The notes beneath the pieces are model-generated. The model was not told where the DNA came from. It searched no databases and was given only the letters and a program-made list of their open reading frames with translations. The translations under genes were made by a program, and so were the position numbers. This document shows positions 58,613-64,000 of a stretch of DNA of 64,000 nt, one piece after another. The number at the start of each line of letters is the position of its first letter. Within the stretch, counting starts at the first letter, position 1. Location of the stretch: assembly GCF_947179165.1 (NCBI RefSeq), contig NC_077238.1, positions 82,117,757 through 82,181,756 on the forward strand, written 5' to 3'. This DNA comes from Solanum dulcamara (Eukaryota; Streptophyta; Magnoliopsida; Solanales; Solanaceae).

Positions 58613-58937
58613 TTTATAAAAATAAAATTAAATAAAACTCTTACCACTTTTGTTACCTTGAAACAATAGCCGGAGTCTCGTGCTGATAACGTGTTATGAA
58701 ATATTCTATCTTTAAAACAAATAAAGCGGAGAGAGTAAAAAAAGAAAGAGAGGAAGACAGAGCAGAAATAAGATGAAGCAGTATGTAATATTCTTCTTAT
58801 TCTATGTGTTCATATATTTTTCAAATGCACAGACTATGCATATATATAGGTAAATAACGTACCTAATTTTTGGCCTAACTTTCCAAGTGGAGCTGGTGGG
58901 CTCCACTTGGAAAAAGACATCCATATGTAACAAATTA

Positions 58938-59955
58938 TACATATTAAGGCTCGTAAAAATAACGCTTATTGACCACTTTTCAATTTTATAATTAAAAAAA
59001 TAGTTATTGTAGTAGAATTTAAAATTTTACAAACTACACATGTTTCTAATAACTAACAAAACGTCAAGAATCTGATTCAATTAAATAATTAAACGTCTTG
59101 TTCTCTTATCAATTATTCATGTGGGTTGAGATATTTTATTTTATTTTTTGCAATTGTCATTCACGGGCAATGAAATGACACACAAAAAAAAGGAAAAAGA
59201 TAATATTGTAGTACAATTCACTAAATAAAAACCAATCAAATCAATATCATTACTATATCATGAAATTAAAAATCAGAACAAAAAGAGAATAATGGTTGCC
59301 ATAGCTTTAAGCAATAATTGAATATAATACATGCATCTATGTATTTACGTACAAGCTAACACATGAAATGCTTTCCAAGATATAGGAGTTAATTAGGAAC
59401 AACAAAAATTGTATTGGAATGATAAGTACTTATTTATTTCTGACGAGACGTCTTCGGTATGAGATTCCTTTTTATCATTCATTTGGGACTTTTTCCAATG
59501 CGAATGCAAATTTAATCAGACTCCACAATTACTTCTACGAGATTAAAAATTATTACAATATGTCTAATTGAAAAAGTATATATAGTTCATAAAAATTGAA
59601 AGTTTATTTGCAAATCCAATTAGCTAGTTCAAACATCATTATTCTAATTGAAGTACGCGTAAATTCGTTCATACATTATGATAATAAAAAGAAAATTCTT
59701 TGTGAACTGCATCCATATGTATATATAGTTTGAGCACACTGCACCTACTAACTATGACGTGCATCGATGTAAAGAGAAGGAGAAATAAAGAACAAACAAT
59801 AAAGAAAGTTACATGTTATTGATTTAAGTTTTTTAATTGATCTGATACAATATACAACTATCAACTATTCAATGATCATCTCATATTGGCTTACTAAGTT
59901 TCAAGACGCTCAGTGAATCTTTCATTCATGTTACATTCTGATCAGTCTCTTTTTG
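58938..59955. other. AT-rich intergenic sequence, 3' side of the RTFL gene
   Basis: No gene or recognisable repeat seen. The segment right before 59961 probably includes the 3' untranslated region of the small peptide gene. Confidence 0.45.
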
Positions 59956-59960
59956 AAAAC

Positions 59961-60149
59961 TTACGTATCAATAGATTCATGCCAACAGACGAGCATTGCA
60001 ATGCATCTTTTGAGAATATAAAATCTAGCCCTTTGCTCCTTCACTAGCTTGCAACATCTTTCTCCAAATTCTCTAAATGTGAAGTGAATTTGTATCTCAC
60101 AACAAATTCTAATTTTCTCTTCTTCTTCTTCTTTCATGGCTTCAACCAT
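59961..60149 (-). CDS. ROTUNDIFOLIA-like / DEVIL (RTFL/DVL) small peptide, 62 aa
   Basis: A short single-exon frame whose C-terminal half reads CKLVKEQRARFYILKRCIAM + LVCWHES, matching the conserved RTF domain of plant-specific DVL/ROT4 peptides (KEQRARFYILRRC...MLxCW). Family members are non-secreted, membrane-associated peptides that restrict polar cell proliferation and alter leaf and fruit shape when overexpressed. The N-terminal half is acidic and basic (MVEAMKEEEEEKIRICCEIQ) and not conserved, as usual. The ATG at 60149 is the first in frame; the frame is open further up only through non-ATG codons in an A-rich leader. Length 62 residues is within the family range. It lies alone between transposon-rich stretches. 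Confidence 0.88.
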   Translation of the reverse strand: MVEAMKEEEEEKIRICCEIQIHFTFREFGERCCKLVKEQRARFYILKRCIAMLVCWHESIDT

Positions 60150-61069
60150 AACTCTTGAGGAAGATGGATTTTTTTTAATTTTTTTGGGGGTTTTCAATAA
60201 GTTGTTGACGATTTTAATTTTTTATTATGTCAATTAAATAGGAAACACTCATGCATAAGTGATTGGACTGCCCAATTAGTGGATTACCAATTTTAACCCT
60301 AAATTTAACATTGAATTAATTCTTTTCTTCTAAAGAATATATTTGTTGTAATATTAGAAAAATCCAATGCCTATTGAAATGTTAATGGTTTTAGTTAGAC
60401 CACGTAATCCTTTTAGATTGGACTATATCTTGACCATTTCCTATTAAGGAATAATTAGAGGTTTAAAATTAACTAGGTAGATGGGCATCATTTTGATTTT
60501 TTGTGACTCTTGTTTCCTTAGTCTTTTTTCTTAGGATTGTCAAGAGAAAGTTAATTAATTAAAGTGGAATTTATAAGTGTGAACAAAGCCCTACCTTTTA
60601 GAATTTGTTGTTTTCCCAAAGTCGAATAAAGGTTTATATTGCTCCTCTTTGTTGCATATGTTCATTCAGTATCAAATCAAGTATTTTTTATTTTTTTTTA
60701 ATTTTGAGAAGTCAACAAGAAGTGGATATGGGCATGTGTTGGGCAAGTATTATATTTTTTTATTGAAGCAAACAATTCTTACCAATTATGTTATGATAAA
60801 CAACTCTCTATCTTTAATTAGAGGTCTCGAATTCGAATCTTAAATATGAGAAAATTAAACTCTCAATGGAGAGTGTTTCATCCCTTTAATGAATCCTACA
60901 ATACTGACTAATTTTATACTAGTATCCAGTGCGGAAATCTGCCTATCCTTATGAAAGTCGTTACGTTCAACACTCTACGCATATCCTTATGAGCACGATT
61001 AGTTGCAAACTCAAGATTTTAAAGTCATGAGTGCTCATCGAAAAGAGTTCTGAAAGAAAAGAAAAAAGG
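60150..61069. other. Upstream region of the RTFL gene
   Basis: AT-rich, includes the RTFL promoter and the SINE-like block at 60820-60990. No other gene supported. Confidence 0.45.
60820..60990 (+). repeat. SINE-like fragment with B-box
   Basis: GAGGTCTCGAATTCGAATCTT matches a tRNA-type B-box context, followed by ACTCTCAATGGAGAGTGTTT and CCTTTAATGAATCCTAC, corresponding in order to the element at 9415. Diverged. Confidence 0.45.
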
Positions 61070-61189
61070 TTCATTTACTTAAATAATATAATATATAATA
61101 TTAATTACGAATTTTAGTACATGTTTTAGCTTTACTAAAAATAACAATACTTTTTTACCCAAAATTATAAAAAATATATTTTTTTCTCT

Positions 61190-61340
61190 TTCTTCTTCTC
61201 TCTCCTTTCTCTCTTTTTTTTGTTCTCTCTCTCTTTTTCTCTTTCTTTCTCTCTCTCTCTCCTTTCTCTTTCTTCCCCTCTCTCCTTCTTTTCTTTTTTC
61301 TATTTTGATCCTTTTTTTCTTTTTCTCTTTCTCTCTCTCC
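61190..61340. repeat. CT-rich low-complexity tract
   Basis: Long runs of CTCTTT/TCTCTC on the plus strand. Apparent open frames on both strands (Lys/Glu/Arg-rich or Phe/Ser/Leu-rich) come only from this composition. Confidence 0.9.
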
Positions 61341-61519
61341 ATCTTTTAAAAATAATAATTAGTTATTCTAATTTAAAACTTAATTTTGAATTAGATATTA
61401 CGAAAATAATGATTTTACTAGTTTTTAAATTAAATATATTTTTTAATAATTTTTATGTAAATACATATATAATACATTTCTAACTCAATAAAAGAAATAA
61501 ATATAAACAATAATTGTAA

Positions 61520-62080
61520 TACATTTTGAATTCAATATATTATACATATTATAGACATATTCAATGCACGTGGTGAATAAATAACTAAAATATTTTAATA
61601 CAATAATATATTCTGTTAATAAGAGAAAAAAATAAAAAATAATTATAATAGATTTTGAATTCAATATATTATATTATAGTCATGTTTCAATGCACGTGGT
61701 AAATATATAACTAAAATATTTTTAATACAATAATATATTTTAGCATCTTTAATAAGAAAAAAATTAAAAATAATTATATTATTTTTTAATTTAATATATT
61801 ATACATATTATAGGCATGTTTCAATACACTTGATGAATATATAACTAAAATATTTTAAATAAAATGTATTATAAGTATTATGTGTGAATTTCAAACATTT
61901 CAATACTATTTAAATTAATTTACGTTGTTAGAAATGTATTATATTTATTGAAATAACAACAATCGAATCATAACAATGTATAATATTAAATTATAATTAT
62001 AATAGATTTTGAATTCAATATATTATACATATTATAAGTATGTTTCAATGCATGTGTTGAATATATATTAAAATATTTTT
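61520..62080. repeat. Diverged AT-rich tandem array, about 125-bp period
   Basis: The words TTTTGAATTCAATATATTAT, CATGTTTCAATGCACGTGGT (or close variants) and ATAACTAAAATATTTTAATA recur in the same order at least four times, with the units near 61520-61770 best preserved and later ones broken by insertions. Confidence 0.75.
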
Positions 62081-62094
62081 AATACTATTTTTAA

Positions 62095-62250
62095 AAGAGA
62101 AAGGAAAAGAACAAAATGGAAAGAAAAAAAAGGAGAGAAGGACAGAAAGACAGAGAAAGACAAAAAAAAAAATAGAAACAAAAAAAAGAAATGACGCACA
62201 AAGAGAGAAAGGGAGAGAGAGGGAGGAGAGAGATAAAGGGGGGAAGGAAG
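62095..62250. repeat. GA-rich low-complexity tract
   Basis: Runs of GAGAGA/GAAAG, roughly the complement of the CT-rich tract at 61190-61340, so the AT-rich array between them is bracketed by inverted purine/pyrimidine tracts. Confidence 0.9.
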
Positions 62251-62413
62251 GGGTTAATGCATAATTTTAGTTATTAATTAAAGATAAATATTCTATAGAC
62301 TATAATAAAAAAAAAGTACCCTAAAAAGGTAATTATTAATTTAAAAAAGTTAAAAGAAAAATTTGGTTGTACCCACCCCGCTTTGGTTATGGGTCAAAGA
62401 GGCTATTGACTTA

Positions 62414-62803
62414 GAATCCGTTTGGATGGGTTTAAAAAAAGTAACTTTTATGTATGAAGTGTTTTTAGAACTTTGAAGTGCTGAAAGTTATTTTTATAAA
62501 TAAGCAGTTGAGTGTTTGGATAAAAGTGCTTAAATGAGGAAAATGATGTGAATTTTAGGGTTAAAAGAATAAAAAGGGTAGTTTGGGAATTTAGTTAAAA
62601 TATAAGGGATATAAAAGTAATTTCCATGGTCAAAGAAAATAACTTTAAGCACTTAGGAAAAAAAAATTAGGAATCCTAACTTTTCATTTTTGACTGACTT
62701 TAAGAACTTTATGCTTAAAGTTAGCATTAGGCAAACACGTACAAAAGCTAAAAGGGAGCTTTAAGTTAATTTTGACCAACTTAAAGCTCATCCAAACAGG
62801 CTC
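62414..62803. mobile_element. Tourist/Harbinger-type MITE
   Basis: Left end GAATCCGTTTGGATGGGTTT and inverted right end GAGCCTGTTTGGATGAGCTT match, and TTA flanks both sides (62411-62413 and 62804-62806), the 3-bp duplication typical of PIF/Harbinger MITEs. No coding capacity. Confidence 0.8.
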
Positions 62804-62814
62804 TTATTGTAGTC

Positions 62815-62905
62815 CATTGGGCTTGGACCGCGAATTCCAGTTAATGGGCTACTCTATCAGGCTTCGACTATTTGGGCTGATTTAGGCCCACAAAGTTTAT
62901 TTAAG
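62815..62905. promoter_or_regulatory. GGGCC-rich patch, possible promoter-like words
   Basis: Contains TTGGGCTTGGACC, AATGGGCTAC, TTTGGGCTGA and TAGGCCCACAAAG within 80 bases. Such clusters occur in plant core promoters but also in repeat ends; no gene starts nearby, so the role is unknown. Confidence 0.25.
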
Positions 62906-62984
62906 AAAAATTATCTAAATACACATCTTCTTTTATCTTAATCTTTAAAATTTTCTATCATTTAAAAAAATTTCAAAAATCTCT

Positions 62985-63225
62985 TCTCGGATGCATCACT
63001 CCCCTCTCGCTGATACATTCATCTCCCCTTTCAGATACATCCCTCCCCTCTCTAATACATCCCTTCCCTCTCGGATACATCTCTCTCTTATGTATTCGGA
63101 TGTCCTATTCCTCTCTCTGATAATCTCTATCACATCTCTGATAGATCCCTCCCATCTTGGATACATCCATCCCCTATGTATCTGGATGTCTGTTGATGTA
63201 TCTGAAAGTCCAGTGATGTATCCGA
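62985..63225. repeat. GATACATC minisatellite, about 22-bp period
   Basis: GATACAT(C/T)CCTCCCCTCTC-like units repeat about five times from 62990 to 63100; farther on, inverted forms (GATGTATCTGAAAGTCCAG) appear to 63225, so the block can pair with itself. Open frames on both strands here are a by-product. Confidence 0.7.
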
Positions 63226-63239
63226 AATCCATAAATTTT

Positions 63240-64000
63240 AAGGGATTTTTATAATTTGAAAAAAGTAGAGAAATAATATAATTAACTCTTAACACTATGT
63301 GATTTATGTAAAATACATCAAAACTCTCTTTATCACATTCCACCAATACAGAAATATTGAACAAATTGACTGAGGGAGGTGGGTTGGGGGGTCACCAAGC
63401 CTCTTATGATTTAAATCACTAAGACAATTAGATTAGATAGAGTAAGACTTGATTAAATCATCAAAAAGCAATTTTACTATCAACTCACATTCTTTAAACA
63501 AATGTTTTATTTTTTCTTTCTCACGGGGAGGCCCTTTCACAAAGAATGAAGGATAAATAAAAACAGAAACTGTTTAATTATTTGATTACTCAAACTAGAA
63601 TTCCTAGTACAATACTAAAATTAGACTAAATTAATTATTAAATGAGTCTCCATAAATAGAATGTTTGTTGAGGGTCTCTTAATAATTAGGTTTTGTAAAA
63701 AGATGGAGGATCTGAATAAAAAAAGTTAAATTAAAAAAATGTCCAAAAATCAATGGTGTATAAATTATTATTATTATTTTTTTTTAAAAAAAACTCTAAA
63801 AACTTCAAGTAGGATTTTCTGATGCCCTCTTTGTATGTGTTGCTCAGCCTCATCAATCTTTTCTTTTTAATTTACCTTTGGTGTCTGATATTTACTTTGG
63901 GATCGGACTTAACTAATTCGCATTCCCATCGAAAAGTACTATTTTAATAGGTAAAATATTCTCTATTAAAAACGATTCCATATTTAGAACCCAAATTAGA
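63240..64000. other. Intergenic sequence with inverted relative of 48.8-49.6 kb
   Basis: 63340-63740 is the inverted counterpart of 48810-49590. No gene is seen to the window end. Confidence 0.5.

Larger units (their letters stand above)
50625..58932 (-). mobile_element. Ty1-copia LTR retrotransposon, decayed, with nested solo LTR
   Basis: LTRs at 50625-50859 and 58692-58932 are nearly identical (both start TGTTATGAAATATTC and end CATATGTAACA on the plus strand) apart from a 6-base length difference near GGGCTCCACTTGG. AATTA flanks both ends (50620-50624 and 58933-58937), a perfect 5-bp target duplication. Minus-strand coding order is gag, protease, integrase, reverse transcriptase, RNase H, the copia order. 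A purine tract CCAAGGGGAAGGTG precedes the lower LTR. The sequence after the upper LTR (CGTTATCAGCACGAGAC) holds the primer-binding site, but I did not assign the tRNA. The element is about 5.4 kb without the nested insertion. Similar LTRs suggest modest age even though the frames are broken. Confidence 0.95.

Noticed and set aside
61079..61483. Two overlapping frames, one Lys/Glu/Arg-rich, one Phe/Ser/Leu-rich
   Set aside because: Both are read from the CT-rich low-complexity tract.
62991..63364. Open frames on both strands
   Set aside because: Produced by the GATACATC minisatellite and its inverted copies; codon pattern is not protein-like.
1..64000. tRNA, rRNA, snoRNA or miRNA genes
   Set aside because: Only B-box-like pieces inside SINEs were seen; no cloverleaf or known precursor was recognised by eye. 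A tRNAscan/Infernal run would be decisive.

Overview
The window is plant nuclear DNA, almost certainly from Solanum or a close relative in the Solanaceae. Evidence: AT-rich sequence, GT-AG spliced plant genes, several copies of the Solanaceae Au and TS-type SINEs, plant LTR retrotransposons, and Stowaway, hAT, Mutator and Tourist-like non-autonomous transposons. It has no bacterial operons, CRISPR array or convincing tRNA/rRNA gene. It splits into a gene-containing half (about 2.3-42 kb) and a transposon-dominated half (42-64 kb) with one tiny peptide gene.

Layout. (1) 2.3-3.9 kb, minus: first coding exon and leader intron of a PP2A B56-type regulatory subunit; its 3' exon lies before position 1. 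(2) 8.7-12 kb, plus: a BAHD acyltransferase with a truncated copy of its 5' end 2 kb upstream. (3) 12.7-18 kb, minus: an eight-exon gene for a small, probably plastid protein with a DUF3783-like C-terminus, fully resolved here (209 aa). (4) 22.15-22.8 kb, plus: the main coding exon of a plant BORCS8/MEF2BNB homologue, with a gag-only copia-type LTR element (20.07-21.86 kb) just upstream. (5) 23.3-25.4 kb: a partial duplicate of the VPS33 promoter and first two exons between imperfect inverted repeats. (6) 26.3-34.2 kb, plus: complete 22-exon VPS33 (596 aa) with two GC-AG introns. (7) 34.9-42.0 kb, minus: complete nine-exon TYW2/3/4 tRNA wybutosine fusion (1,039 aa), tail to tail with VPS33, with telo-box and GGCCCA promoter motifs. 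(8) 42.7-43.4 kb: hAT-type element with a perfect 8-bp target duplication. (9) 45.4-48.8 kb: foldback Mutator-like element with a perfect 9-bp target duplication and a nested 2.1-kb solo LTR. (10) 50.6-58.9 kb: copia retrotransposon with LTRs and target duplication, with a 2.9-kb solo LTR inside its reverse transcriptase YVDD motif. (11) 60.0-60.15 kb, minus: a ROT4/DEVIL-type small peptide gene. (12) 61-64 kb: low-complexity tracts, minisatellites, a Tourist-like element, and a segment that recurs inverted at 48.8-49.6 kb.

The genes are unrelated single loci: phosphatase targeting, specialised metabolism, plastid protein, lysosome-related transport (BORC), vacuolar fusion (HOPS/CORVET), tRNA modification, and organ-shape peptide signalling. 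BORCS8-like and VPS33 are adjacent and both linked to endolysosomal traffic, but nothing in the sequence shows that this is more than coincidence. I did not find a clearly new system. The most notable items are the VPS33 5'-end duplicate, the nested and target-specific insertions, the gag-only LTR element, and a possible frameshift in the BORCS8-like gene. Exon boundaries were read by eye from splice sites and reading frame; no alignment was run.
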